From assembly GCA_949592205.1 (NCBI GenBank), contig CATIUR010000001.1:313252250-313316249 (forward strand): 64,000 nucleotides of DNA, given 5' to 3'. The stretch is from Helichrysum umbraculigerum (taxonomy: Eukaryota; Streptophyta; Magnoliopsida; Asterales; Asteraceae). Shown here in pieces: positions 22,810-35,200 of this stretch. Positions within the stretch are counted from its first letter, which is position 1; each line of letters starts with the position of its first letter. The notes below the pieces were generated by a model that was given only the letters and a program-made list of their open reading frames with translations, had not been told where the DNA came from and did no database searches. Both the position numbers and the translations under genes were made by a program.

Positions 22810-24808
22810 TTATTAAACAAAGTCGGGAATAGATCGAAATTAAGGTCAACAGACACCGCCAGGCACAATGTAATTCAGTGCCTGAATCAAGTAGAAACAC
22901 TTAACATGAAATAAAAACTAACTGACAATATATTTCAGATCGATCATCTTAATTACGTACCGAGTTTAGGATCGGACTACGTACTAGTAAGTTTTTATAA
23001 TATATCACTTGTTAGTTACGATGTTTTTATCTAATTAAAGTGTAACTTTTATGTCAATTTTCATGTAATCTAGTATACATACATCTTCTATATATAGCTT
23101 GATCAGTTATAAAAATGTATGGCTGATTTTGTTTAGATGATTTTAAAAGTTCTATATATATATATGTGACAATTCGTTGGATATATAAACATGCATGCAT
23201 GCCTAATTTAGAGTTATTAATAATGCTCTCATTTAATTTGAAGTATTTGGAGGATGCAAAACCTCTCCATTGTCGCATCAGTGGTGGGATTGACACCATT
23301 CACATAAATTTAGTGGTGGTCCAGAACTTTAGATAAAATAGATACCATTTTTGAGTGCATCATATCATGGTTAGAAAACAATATTCATTTATGTAACGAT
23401 TGAGATCGCATGTACCTCATTTCCCTCAATATGCAATTACCGACAACACCATGGGCAATCTATAAAAAATAATTGTTATTGATCAACAAAACCTGAATAT
23501 AATCACGTAGATCACATTAAACTGAGACGACATTGGTGAATTGTTTTTGAATGCAACTATGTAAGTTCAAGCACTAGTTCTATGCAAACTTCATTTATAT
23601 ATGACTTCAATCGGACAAAGAAACTGTAATTCTTCGTCTTCACTAGCTCAAATAACTGGTGATCGATAGATTATGTAAAATCTATATCAGACTTTGCATA
23701 TATATATAGTCTAATAATTAACTTACCTTTTTAAAAACAAAACTTAATGTGTGTGAATTAAGGAATGGATGAAGATCTTATCAACTTTACTAGTCGACCC
23801 ATAATAAATAATTCCCATTCCCATTATATATGCATTATTAATATTAAAATATTAATTAATATGAAGTGGGTTTATGGGCATGCAAAAAAGCTGCAGTATG
23901 TGGATAGGTCTTTTGATCTGAGGTATGCCTCTAGTATAGTGTAAAATTTTATCTTTATTTTATTGCATTTTGCCGGGTTTTCCAAAAAAAAGAAAAAAAG
24001 AAATGCGGACTCTAGGAACCACTTTGGGTCAACTTTGACATCTAAGAATTCTTGCTTCAACAATGTGAGGACCAGAAACAAGATCATGACATGTTCAATT
24101 GCCTCATTTGTAGTGACCCAATTTCTATGTGAAAGTCACAGTTTGTACGTACTATTTCTGCCTTTCTGGTTATTTTATCGATCGAATTCACTGATCTGGC
24201 TATGAGATTGGCTATTGATTTCTTTTACATTAATTAACCAAAATAATCAAATGAAAACATATCAGGTTGGAGCTGAGATTGATCGAATAGTATGTAAATG
24301 TGGTGATTGATTGTTATTGAAAAATTCATGAACCATGAGTAAATATTGCATTATGCATGCCGATGTGCTCGTTTTCTAGGGCATTGTCAAATCATCAAAT
24401 CTTTCAAAAGAGTCCAAGGATAGTATGACAAAAATTTAGTAATATGAGATTATTATCATATCATAATCCAAAATATAATAGATTGATGAATGTTACACTG
24501 TTACAGCGAAAAAAATAATCGTAGTAAAATAGCACATAAAAAGATGAAAACGCAAATTATAGAAGGCCCATTAAAGAACCAAATATAACTAACTAGTTGT
24601 TAACAAAAAATTGGGCCGGCTGATCCTGGATCGATCCTCACTTTGGATTTCATGTTATCGGGCTTAGCTCACGGAGCATTGGAACTTGACCGGTCCTTGA
24701 TTGTTTTTGTTCATCCAGAGGCTGGGCCCATAAGGTCATGAAGTGGTGGAGCTTTGCTTGGGCCACGTTGGGCTATTATTATTTTTTTTTATATCAACTC
24801 TAAACATT
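22810..24808. other. Intergenic AT-rich DNA
   Basis: Short ORFs only, without domains. A patch at 24600-24770 contains several TGGGCC/GGGCCC words, but no gene could be built from it. Confidence 0.35.
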
Positions 24809-25789
24809 TAGTTTTTTTAGGGTGAGGTTCAAATGAGAATAACATTTTGTAAAAGAATGTGAGAACCAATCACAATGCTCCATTTAAGTTAGGGGTGGAA
24901 GGGTATTCTGGTCATTATACCTCATATTTAATTCTAAATAAATAAATAAAAAACAAAAATATAAAAAATATAGATATATACAGAATCTATGGATACACAC
25001 GTACGTACGTTGCAAAAAAACCAATTGCGCAAGGTTTTCTCTCGAATCAGAAACGACGAACATCGAATTCAAGGTACGAATACTGTTAAATCGACTCGCA
25101 AATCCTTCAATTCAAACAATGACGGATCGATTTGCTATACCTGCGATTAGATTAGGTTTTATGTCAATACGAGTTTTTGTGATCGAATTTTGCGCGATTT
25201 TATGGCTATTAATCTATTGCTAGCTATGATTTGATTAACGAAAACGCAATAGCATTATGATTTCTGCTGATTGAACGATCAATTTTAACCGAAAATGCAA
25301 AATCGAATCGCGTGAAATCATACGACAACTACAAAAGTCTGTTTCAATTGAATATCTATACAATAATTGTGCTAAAATATGTGATGCTAGTAGCTAATGA
25401 ATATTAGTCTTCTATCTAGTTTCGTTTTTAGTTGTCAAAACTCCTCAAAAAGAGTTGACAGAAAAATTTCTTCTGTTGATTTTTAAAAATTTATTAACAC
25501 ATGTGGTAGCTGATAAATTTGAAAGTATTATGGTGCAGTACGAACGTGATGACTGTGATACAAGAATTCAAAGCTAATGACATTAATCAACAGACAAATG
25601 CAAACGCTACAGGTAATAAGAGCTGCGATATTGCTTGTCTATGTTACTAGTTGATTACCACATCTGCTACTATTTAATAAAACATGCTATTTAATGACAA
25701 AATTTGTTTCTCCAAGTGTCCTGTGATAAAAAAAAATAAACATATCATCTGTCAAAAAATCAGATAGAGACACATAACATATGTTAATA

Positions 25790-26215
25790 ACACATGTGGT
25801 TACTAATTGATTACCGCATGTGTTACTATATAATAACACATATGTTACTGGTTATAAAGAATCTTATATATCTGCAAAAAAAAATTTACAGGACCAACAT
25901 CTACACCAACATGTGTTAATGTAAATGATTTATAAGTCTGTAAAAGTTTGATTATGTATTGCTAACATATGTGTTATGTATCAGTAACACATGTGTTAAT
26001 CTTAGTAGCAGTTAAAAATGTGATTCTGTGATAGTGATGAGTAACACATGTGTTAGTGATGAGTAACACATGTGTTAGTGATGCTATATATCACATGTCT
26101 TACATATCTGTAAAACATGTGATATTACCAAAATAACACATGTGGTAGTGATGAGTAACACATGTAATACTAACTATTTACACATGTGATACTAACTACT
26201 ACATCTCTTTGTTTT
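25790..26215. repeat. Palindromic ACACATGTGT repeat cluster (left)
   Basis: About a dozen copies of AACACATGTGTT or near variants are spaced irregularly. Further copies occur at 26588-26710. Confidence 0.85.
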
Positions 26216-26227
26216 ATTTGAATTAAG

Positions 26228-26427
26228 GTGTTTTACGTCTTAAAGGATGGTTCAGTGGAGTGTAACTGCAAGAAGTTCACTAGGCGTGGATCCTTATGTA
26301 GGCACATTTTTGTGTGTTCAAAAACCGTAACATTGAGGTGATACCAAGCCGGTACATTTTAAGAAGATGGACCAAGAATCTGATTCCCATTGAAGTTCAT
26401 AAAAGAAAACGAATTGTAACTGGATGA
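26228..26427 (+). pseudogene. FAR1/MULE transposase remnant, SWIM zinc-finger exon
   Basis: After an acceptor-like TTAAG, the frame reads a SWIM motif with GSVECNCKKFTRRG and SLCRHIFVCS (CxC...CxH), then after a one-base shift VIPSRYILRRWTKN. This is clearly related to the SWIM exon of the intact transposase at 44198-43506 (NCSCLLF...LCRHIYCV...NKYILRRWTKE). The DDE core is absent, so the product cannot be an active transposase. The nearest upstream coding-like exon is 25549-25611 (MTVIQEFKANDINQQ). Confidence 0.75.
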
Positions 26428-26704
26428 TATAAAGTTAATAACATTTAATGTTGGTTTACATTTCAATTACATTTTTGAAACTGCTTGTTGAATACAATTT
26501 CTTACATACAATTGATTATATTTTTAGAGAAGATGTCTGTTACTGATTTCTGACACATATACTTATGGTTGATTTTGTTGTTTACTAACACATGTGTTAT
26601 TGAATACTTGTTTAACACGTATGCTTAAAGTTAATAACACATACTGGTTCATTAACACATGTGTTACTGGTTCATTACCACATGTGTTACTGGTTCGGTA
26701 ACAC

Positions 26705-27867
26705 ATGTATTAAGGGAAATTAATAAAAATGCCACTTTTTTCGAGCTTACAATTCGTTTTGCCCATCTAAAAAAAATTACCGTCTTGCCCTACCCGGGCG
26801 CAGGTCGCACCATACGACCTGCGACCCGTATTTTGCGACCTGCGACTATAACGATTCCCTAGTAAAAGACAAGCAAAACGAGCCGTAGCCGAGCACACAG
26901 TCCGGACGCAGGTCGCACATGCGACCTGCTACCTGCGCCCGCCCGATTCCATATGTTTACGACGTATCATATGTGTTTTAATTTAATATATTTTATGTTT
27001 CATATTTAATTTTCGTATTTCTTTGATAACTCTTTATATACAATGTATAAAATAGTTCCGAATATATATTCATGATAATTGTAATTTTATTTACCTTTCG
27101 ATATAAATTTTATGGTCGTATGTTATGTATATAACGAAAGCATTTTTTAGTCTCGAAATCAACTTTTTTTTATATTGGAATGTAGATAAAAATAAACTGG
27201 TCATAGTGGTATATTTAGATTTATGTAGTATTACATATAAAGTCAAATAGTCAAATTATTAGTCCACCTTTTATAACATACATAAGAAAATTTATTAGTC
27301 CACATTTATATGTTATACTACATAAATCTAAATATATCACTATGACCAGTTTATTTTTATCTACGTTCTGATATATAAAAAAGTTGATTTCGAGACTAAA
27401 AAATGCTTTCGTTAAATACATAACATATGACCATAAAATTTATATCGAAAGGTAGATAAAATTACATTGATCATGAATATATATTCGGAATTATTTTATA
27501 TATTGTATATAAAAAGTTATCAAAGAAAAATGAAACACTGCGTTAATTAAATATGAAACATAAAATATATTAAAATAAAACACATATGATACGTTGTAAA
27601 CATATGGAATCGGGCGGGCGCAGGTCGTAGAATTATGGTCGCAGGTCACATGTGCGACCTGCGTCCGGACTGTGTGCTCGGCTACGGCTCGTTTTGCTTT
27701 TCTTTTAGTAGGGAATCGTTATGGTCGCAGGTCGTAAAATACGGGTCGCAGGTCGCATGGTGCGACCTGCGCCCGGGTAGGGCACGATGGCAAAAAAAAT
27801 TTTAGATGGGAAAAACTAATTATAAGCTCGGAAAAAGTGGCATTTTTATTAATTTCCCATGTATTAA
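26705..27867. mobile_element. Foldback MULE, 1145 bp, with 9-bp target duplication
   Basis: Element 26714-27858 begins GGGAAATTAATAAAAATGCC, and its right end is the inverted copy. The duplication ATGTATTAA is perfect (26705-26713, 27859-27867). The two halves are inverted copies of each other over more than 500 bases, so the whole element can fold into one long hairpin centred near 27286. The outer arms carry several GCGACCTGC/GCAGGTCGC words. There is no coding sequence. It inserted into the repeat array of the larger MULE. Confidence 0.92.
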
Positions 27868-28350
27868 TGGTTTAGTAACACATGTGTTACTGAATACTTG
27901 TTTAACACATATGCTTAAAGTTGATAACACATGTGTTACTGATTCATTAATACATGTGTTACTGGTTCGATAACACATGTGTTAATGGTTCGGTAACACA
28001 TGTGTTAATGGTTCAGTAACACATGTAACACCACATATACTTGTTTAAAATGTATAATGTTTCTTACAAAGATGTATGTTAATGGTTTCTAATACATATA
28101 CTTATGGTTTATTACCACTATGTCTTACATGTTTATTACCACATGGGTAATCTTTTTAGTATCAAATGCGTTAGTTTGCTAACACATGTGTTACTGGTTT
28201 GGTAACATATGTGTAACTGGTTCGGTAACAAATGTGTTACTAGTTGGTAACACATGTGTTAATGCTTCGGTAACACATGTGTTACTGGTTCGGTAACACA
28301 TGTGTTACTGGTTTGGTAATGCATGTGTTAATGGTTTGGTAACGCATGAC
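27866..28350. repeat. Palindromic ACACATGTGT repeat cluster (right), about 24-bp period
   Basis: Roughly 15 copies of a unit like AACACATGTGTTACTGGTTCGG occur here, the most regular part of the repeat field. It is split from the left cluster by the foldback element. Confidence 0.85.
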
Positions 28351-28570
28351 ACATAGTTTATAACAAAAAGTGTTCGTAAAATAAAAAAACGACCAAAAGC
28401 TATACAACGGCTTTAACTTGAAATAAAAACACACGATCTAAACATAAGGAAACTACTCATGAAATAACGTAATTTGAAAAATACAGTTTAACATAGTAAC
28501 TTTCCAAACAAAAACAACTATTGTTCAAAATACATCCACCAGTAAGTTAGTAACAACTTATGCGAACATT

Positions 28571-28810
28571 TTACATTTGATCAGGGTCCAGAAGCCTCCT
28601 TTTGTTGTTCTTGATTGCATTCTTGATTATCTTCATAATATCTTCATGATTGTATGCACGAGAATATTGATCAACCAGCTCATGGACTCTTTCTGCGAGG
28701 ATGTTGAACTCGTGCAGAATTATCTTTGCAGCAAACTTTATCCGTAAACGGATAAGCTGCATTCTTTGTACATGTCCCTCTGCATCGATCACGTACTGGA
28801 TCATTGTCAC
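28571..28810 (-). pseudogene. ULP1-like protein C-terminal tail remnant
   Basis: The minus frame after an ATTCAG acceptor reads residues including AEGHVQRMQLIRLR and KFAAKIILHE. It matches the tail following the catalytic domain of the ULP1-like protein at 37739-42359 (KEGKAQLKQLTELR, KYAVKIITHE). The catalytic domain itself is missing. A possible first exon is 29354-29273 (MDIRQAIHSNGTSSAAIH, then a GTAAGC donor), but the phases do not join. Confidence 0.65.
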
Positions 28811-29807
28811 CTGAATAAAAACACATGAACACAAGAACACTTCAAAAAGCACAATTTACAACTAAAAACAGAAAAATCAATGACATATATATCAATGTAA
28901 GTACACACATATATATATCACCTTACATATACACATTCCATATAAAAACATCATACCAAAAAACTACAGTAATAAGACTTGTGTAACTAGACTACCGCAT
29001 CAACATCTAAACATACAAACACTAGACTACCACTATCCACATCAACATACACTAGTAACACTTGTGTAAAATTAGAAACAAACAGAATCGCCACACTTAT
29101 ATCACTAGACAGTAAAAATACAAAACAAACGTAGCTAACACATGTGTTACCAAACACTAAATTCAAACAAAAACACAAATAACATACAGTCATACAAGAT
29201 CAAAACAAACCAAAAGCGAAAAATAATGTATTTCACACTAAAAGCTACACATAAAACATCAAAATAGCTTACCGAATGGAACTGAACCAAGTGGAAGAGT
29301 ATGAATCGCCGCTGATGATGTTCCATTTGAATGAATCGCTTGACGAATGTCCATTGTATGCTGTTATCGATGAATATTAACCTCTGTTGGAGAATTATGG
29401 TTTCACAAGAATGGTTTTCAGTGAAAATAAACCGATAGAAAGATGAAGCGAACAACGTAGATGAAAGAGATGATGATTTTTGCGAGAAACAACAACGATT
29501 TGATGATTGGATGAAGGTTCTTGTGAATGTTAGGGTTTGGTTAGGGTATGCTGAAAAAATCGCCAGAGAGCTGGGAGAGAGAACTCGGTTTCTTTTTTTT
29601 AAATAAAGTGAAAAAATAAAATTAATTAATTGATTGGTGGATTGACGATTTTGCCCCTCCGCTCAAAATCTAATTTACTTTGATTTTTTTAATTAAATAA
29701 GGGGGTATTAATCTGGGCGCTTGATTTGATAAATCTGATGGCTCACATTGATTCCCCCATTCTCACTTCAAATGGGTGTACTCATTTGAACCCTACTCTA
29801 GTTTTTT

Positions 29808-30760
29808 ATATTGATTGAGATTACAAACTAGAGAATAATTTGAGAATGCCACAAAAAGAAGAAAGTAAAATACATTATACATAGCTCCTTTTTAATCTAG
29901 ACGAGTAAAGGAGGACGAAATTCAAAATAATCTTATATAAATAAGATAAACCTAAAAACACTAGTTCGTCTCGTCCCATTATAAGTGTCTATATTGCTAT
30001 TAATTTTTGGTTTTCTCATATGCGTATTGCATTTATTTGGTAGATATGGTATTTGATTGATCTACAATTGCGCACATAGTCAAATTGGACAGTTTGATTT
30101 GGACGGAGGGAGTAATACATCATTTGACGCATGTATTTTCTTTTCATGTGTCCACCTATTATTTTAACATACGCATCGATCAATCGTATGTATCTACTTA
30201 AGTTGAGTTGTAGTATGTATCAAATCAAATTGTCATACGTTGTATATATAGAATTGTCAAGGGTCATGAGATACGTATAAGATAGAAGTTGTAGGATTGT
30301 AGCATGGCTGGTTGTTGGAAATTAATTAATGTCAAGAGTAGAAAATCAACCCACTGCACCTTTTTAGGAGTGGGGGTGGCAAAAGAAGATGGAGACTGTT
30401 TGCATGACTTTCAACATACTCTTCCTTATTTATTCCCCATCTAATCGTAATTGGAGTCCATTAATTTATTCAAACTTCTTCCAACACAGTCTAGAAAGCT
30501 TAATTCTTTAATAATATCAACTTTATTTAATTCCATTAAATTTTCCGAAACAATCACTAAAATATAATGTTACTCGATACTCGATAAGGTCACGGAGGGA
30601 GTATCACACACCTACAATCATGTACAAGCTAGAATATTTATGTATGGTCGCACATATTTGTATAAATCTAGATAACGATTTGATAATTATATTTAAATGT
30701 AATTATATCAACAAAATCACGCTAAAGCAACAAGATATTTATAACTAAGAAATTATTAGT
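29808..30760. other. Intergenic DNA between MULEs
   Basis: Contains a Stowaway-like element (29961-30114) and a lone Stowaway-type terminus CGGAGGGAGTA near 30593-30603 with no visible partner. No gene. Confidence 0.4.
29961..30114. mobile_element. Degenerate Stowaway-like MITE
   Basis: The right end GGACGGAGGGAGTAATA and left end TAGTTCGTCTCGTCCCATTA are related inverted termini. Its size of about 150 bp fits. Confidence 0.55.
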
Positions 30761-30761
30761 C

Positions 30762-30762
30762 A

Positions 30763-30820
<58 letters not shown>
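30762..30820. repeat. (TA)n microsatellite
   Basis: Nearly pure TA repeat directly abutting the left end of the 1-kb element. It is one of a series of TA tracts at element borders in this region. Confidence 0.95.
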
Positions 30821-30823
<3 letters not shown>

Positions 30824-31823
30824 GGAGATCAAGAGGGAAGTAAAAAAATGGGGGAAAGAAAAGCCACACATTCTGGTCAACTCAAAAGTTAACGCGGTGG
30901 CATTTTTGTAAATAACTTGAAATCACCTCCCAGCGTTAACATGCATTTCAAAAGCATGTTAATCAAATTACAATTTAATATGTACAAACATTCATTTATC
31001 ACGAATATTAACTTATATATGTTATTTATATTAATGAATATCATAACTTAACATTCATTACTGTATAATAATATATATTAGTTAAGATTCATCTTAAAAA
31101 ATGTTAATATCTTACTTTTTTTTTTTTTTTTTTAGTTTTTAAGATTTACTGGTGATGAATGTTAGCTTATATGTGTTATTGACAATAATGAACCCTTTAA
31201 TATTCATTTACAATGCATATTAAATAATACATGGTATTATACACCATGAAATTTATAACATTCATTTACGATGAATGTAACTCGTATACATTATTATACA
31301 CTAATGAATGTTATGTTATCACATTCAATAGTGTGTAATAGCATATATACGTTAATATTCATCATAAATGAATGTTTAGAACTATGAAGTTGTAATTTTG
31401 ATAACATGCTTTTCAGATGAATGTTAACGTTCTGGGAATTTTTTGAGTTTGTGAAATTCGAATGTAATGACGACCATAATTCGATTAATTACTCGTTTAT
31501 AAGATTTTTACAAAGATATTCGTTTAATTCTGTTGTTTTTCATCACCAAATCAAAATTTTCTCAAAAAACCCAAAAGTTACACCAAATTCATAATTTTGG
31601 ATAAATCCGAATTATGACGAATTGAAGATGTGTATGAATGTGTTTGATGGATCTGAAGATTTACAATGTTTTTGATTGAAGAAATCATTGAACTACGTGC
31701 TTTAATTTTGAATTTTAGGCATAAATTGAGAAAATGGATATTGTAGATGATGTGAGAAAATAAGTGGTTGTGATTAATTTCCCCCCTTACCCTAATGTAA
31801 GAGCTTCCCTCTTGATCCTTCCC
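30821..31823. mobile_element. Non-autonomous MULE-like element in a (TA)n tract (1.0 kb)
   Basis: Left end GGGGGAGATCAAGAGGGAAG and right end (reverse complement) GGGAAGGATCAAGAGGGAAG agree at 17 of 20 positions, and both sides abut TA repeats. The termini resemble those of the 16-kb MULE (AGGG..TGATCTAGGGGGAAG). The interior has dispersed GAATGTTA/TAACATTC-type words and no coding sequence. Confidence 0.75.
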
Positions 31824-31829
31824 ATATAT

Positions 31830-31867
31830 ATATATATACACATATAGTATATATACACACATATAGA

Positions 31868-31900
<33 letters not shown>
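31830..31900. repeat. (TA)n/(TG)n microsatellite between two MULE-like elements
   Basis: TA tract, interrupted near 31868-31887 by a TG run. Confidence 0.9.
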
Positions 31901-31901
<1 letters not shown>

Positions 31902-32240
31902 GGGTAGTGATCTAGGGGGAAGTGACAATTTTGGGGGAAGGGGGAAGCTGATCTCGGTCGTCCATCTCATCAGGCTAATAAAACACGCGGAGGGGTAGTC
32001 TAGTAATTTACAAATACATTAATTAAAAAAAGCAACATAAACAACGACATAATTTCGATCCGTAATCAATATCTCATTCATTTGCATAATCAACATCAGA
32101 TTCATTACATAATCAACCTAAAATTCGTTCTTCCGATTACTATTTCAAGGTGCGATTCATCAGATTCATTACATAATCAACATCTCATTCATTTACAGTA
32201 ACTTTTAGCGGGATCTAATCAACAAAAAGGAGATTCATCT

Positions 32241-35200
32241 ATGGCGAAAGAATCGAAAGAAAAGGGGAAAAAAATCGACGAACGAGGTAAACCTAATTCT
32301 CAAAATTGAATGTTAATGACTGAAAATTAGTGTATATTTAAGAATTATTTGTTAGTTGTAGTTGATAACTGTTACCAATTACAATTTTGATAAATGCTAG
32401 TTACTGTGATGCTTGTTATAACATTAATACCTCATAAAGTTAAGATTAAGATAATATACATTAGTACTCATCCACATGGATGTTAATATGTATGAATATG
32501 CATCATTACAAATGTAGATTTCTATTAAGATGCACCGGAGTGCATACTATTAATACTTATCCACATGGGTGTTAACATGTATCAATAAAACATAACTCTG
32601 ATGTAAATCTATTTTAAGATGCATCGTAGTGCATACTATGAGTAGTCATACACTTGTGCATTACTATGTATCGGGATACATCAATACGATGTAAACTTAA
32701 TTTAAGATGCACTGTACTGCTTACTATTTGTGCGCCTAATTGAACAAACATGTGTGAGCTGCTCAACGTTTATGAAACATTCACTTTCATCTGTTTTAAT
32801 CATTATTATTATTATTATTACATTCTTAAATATAATTTTTGTATATATGTATCAAACGATTTTTATTTATGATTTTAAATAGATAAAATAATTTTGTTAA
32901 CAGAAAGTAGGTGAGATGAATTTGATGAATATTACTGTATGTATAACTTATATGAGATGAATTTGATGAATATTAGTGTATGCACTTGCAAATTATGTAT
33001 GCTTTCGCGATAGAAGTTGAATATTACTCACTGAGATGCATATTATTAGTACATCATTAGAATGTAAACTTATGTTAAGATGAACCACAGTGAATAATAT
33101 TAGTACTCATCCACATGGATGTTAATATGTATGAATATGCATCATTACAAATGTAGATTTCTGTTAAGATGCACCGGAGTGCATACTAATAGACACTTGT
33201 CCACATGGGTGTTAACATGTATCAATAAAACATAAATCTGATGTAAAGCTATCTTAGGATGCATCGTAGTGCATACTATGAGTAGTCATACACTTGTGCA
33301 TTACTATGTATCGGGATACATCAATACGATGTAAAACTTAATTTAAGATGCAATGTACTGCTTACTATTTGTGTGCCTAATTGAACAAATGCTGAGTAAC
33401 TGTGTGTGCTGTTGAGATTATTGTTATACAAACTGATAAGTGTAATAGATTTGTAGCAGGATCGAAAAAGAAGGAAAAAAAACCACAGAATAAGAAGGAG
33501 AAAGTAATGAAAAAACAAAAAGCATCCGGAGTTTCCATGAACGACAACATGCAACTTGAATCATTCCTGTTTCGTATGCTTCAGAAGTATAATGTAATTC
33601 CAAATAATGAAAAGCCAAAAGTTGAAAGAAAATTCGGTGAAGGAACAAGTGGGTTTAAAGCTAAGAAAACACCAACTAAAAGGAAACAGGTAGAAAAAGA
33701 TATTACGGGATCTGATGATCCAAAAGATGAAGATTATACACCTGAAGAAGATTCGGATGATGATTTTCAAGCACCAAAAACAAGAAGCAAAACTGAAAAA
33801 AGGTAATATACATTTTGATGCCTTTAAATATCATTTTGTTCATTAATAATTAATTTGATTAGTATGTTAAGTTATGTACTATATGTTTGTAATATAATTA
33901 AACAGCTTGTGAAGATAAATGTGTGAATGCTGAAACTGTGGAACTCAAAAGCACAACAGTAGTTATTGAAACGACTAAACAAGAAGGTTGTAACAACAAA
34001 ACTGATGTTGAAATACTCGAAGGTGCTGTCGTTGAAGGAGAAATCTTGAAAGAAAATAGGAAAACTAAAGCTCCTGAGAAAGAATTGGGACAGAAAGAGT
34101 TGAGCCAACTAGAATATGAAGTCCTTCCTGCACCAACTACTAAAAAGGTAACAATCACTTACTATTGACTTTAGCAGAATTTTATTTAATGCATGTATTA
34201 TGTAAGCTCTTAATATATTACTAATGGTAATGAATAAAATTAAGCTTGTTGGTAACATATATATTACAATTAAACAGGGATTCATAGAATGTTTGGAGTC
34301 GAGACTTGATCATATTACTGAAGAAGTAGAACAATTTGAAGCAATGATTAAGAAAGCAATATCGTTGTATCCTGATGACAAGGAGATTCTGCAATTCAGA
34401 AAGGAGATTCTGTGTTTGTTTCCTAAAAGTGAAGATGTAAAGCAATCTAACGGAAATGAAGATGCAGCAAAGGGAATCTCATGCCATCAACCATTAAACC
34501 AGAAAAGACTTCTGATAATTCAAAAACCCAAAAAAAGGTATTTGACACATCAGATATCCCATCGTTTGATCTTGGAATCGAAGATGAAATACCTTCTCCT
34601 CCAAGATCACCATATGAAAAGGAAGAAGTGAACGTAAGGGCTGATCTGACAGAAACAGAGAAGGACGTGTCTACCTTCATCCACTGCTTTGTTGACGCAC
34701 CAACGTAAGATTCTTAATATTTGAAAGTTATATTTATTTTCATTTAAGATTATATAAATAAATATACTTATATGAGATGAATTTGATGAATATTAGTGTA
34801 TGCACTTGCAAATTATGTATGCTTTCGCGTTAGAAATTGAATATTACTCACTGAGATGCATATTATTAGTACATCATTAGAATGTAAACTTATGTTAAGA
34901 TGAACCAGAGTGCATACTATTAATACTCATTCACATGGATGTTAATATGTATGAATAATTCTGATGTAAACCTATCTTAAGATGCATCGTAGTGCATACT
35001 GTGAGTAGTCATACACTTGTGCGTTACTATGTATCGAGATACATTAGTACGATGTAAACATCATTAGAATGTACACTATTGTTCCTGTTTGTTGTGACAT
35101 GTGTCCAATGACTTTGTACTTACATGAATATAATATACTTACAAGTTCCAAGTGTAACAATATTACTCACCGATCCCAACTGATATGCACTTCTATACCC

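Larger units (their letters stand above)
24809..29807. mobile_element. Deleted MULE carrying FAR1-type transposase and ULP1-like remnants
   Basis: Element 24818-29798, with candidate 9-bp duplication TAGTTTTTT at 24809-24817 and 29799-29807. Its ends are loosely inverted: the left begins TAGGGTGAGGTTCAAATGAG and the right, reverse complemented, GAGTAGGGTTCAAATGAG. Inside, on plus, are a small first exon near 25549-25611 and a SWIM exon (26228-26427) of a transposase whose catalytic centre is missing. On minus lies a ULP1-like tail (28571-28810). The convergent layout matches the MULE at 31901-48276. The element is full of ACACATGTGT-type palindromic repeats and contains a nested foldback element. 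Confidence 0.75.

Noticed and set aside
25790..28350. CRISPR-like spaced repeats
   Set aside because: Plant nuclear context, palindromic 10-24 bp units with degenerate spacing, no cas genes; these are MULE-internal repeats.
33321..34680. Minus-strand ORFs of 70-90 residues over ULP1-like copy A
   Set aside because: Antisense shadows of Lys/Glu-rich exons.
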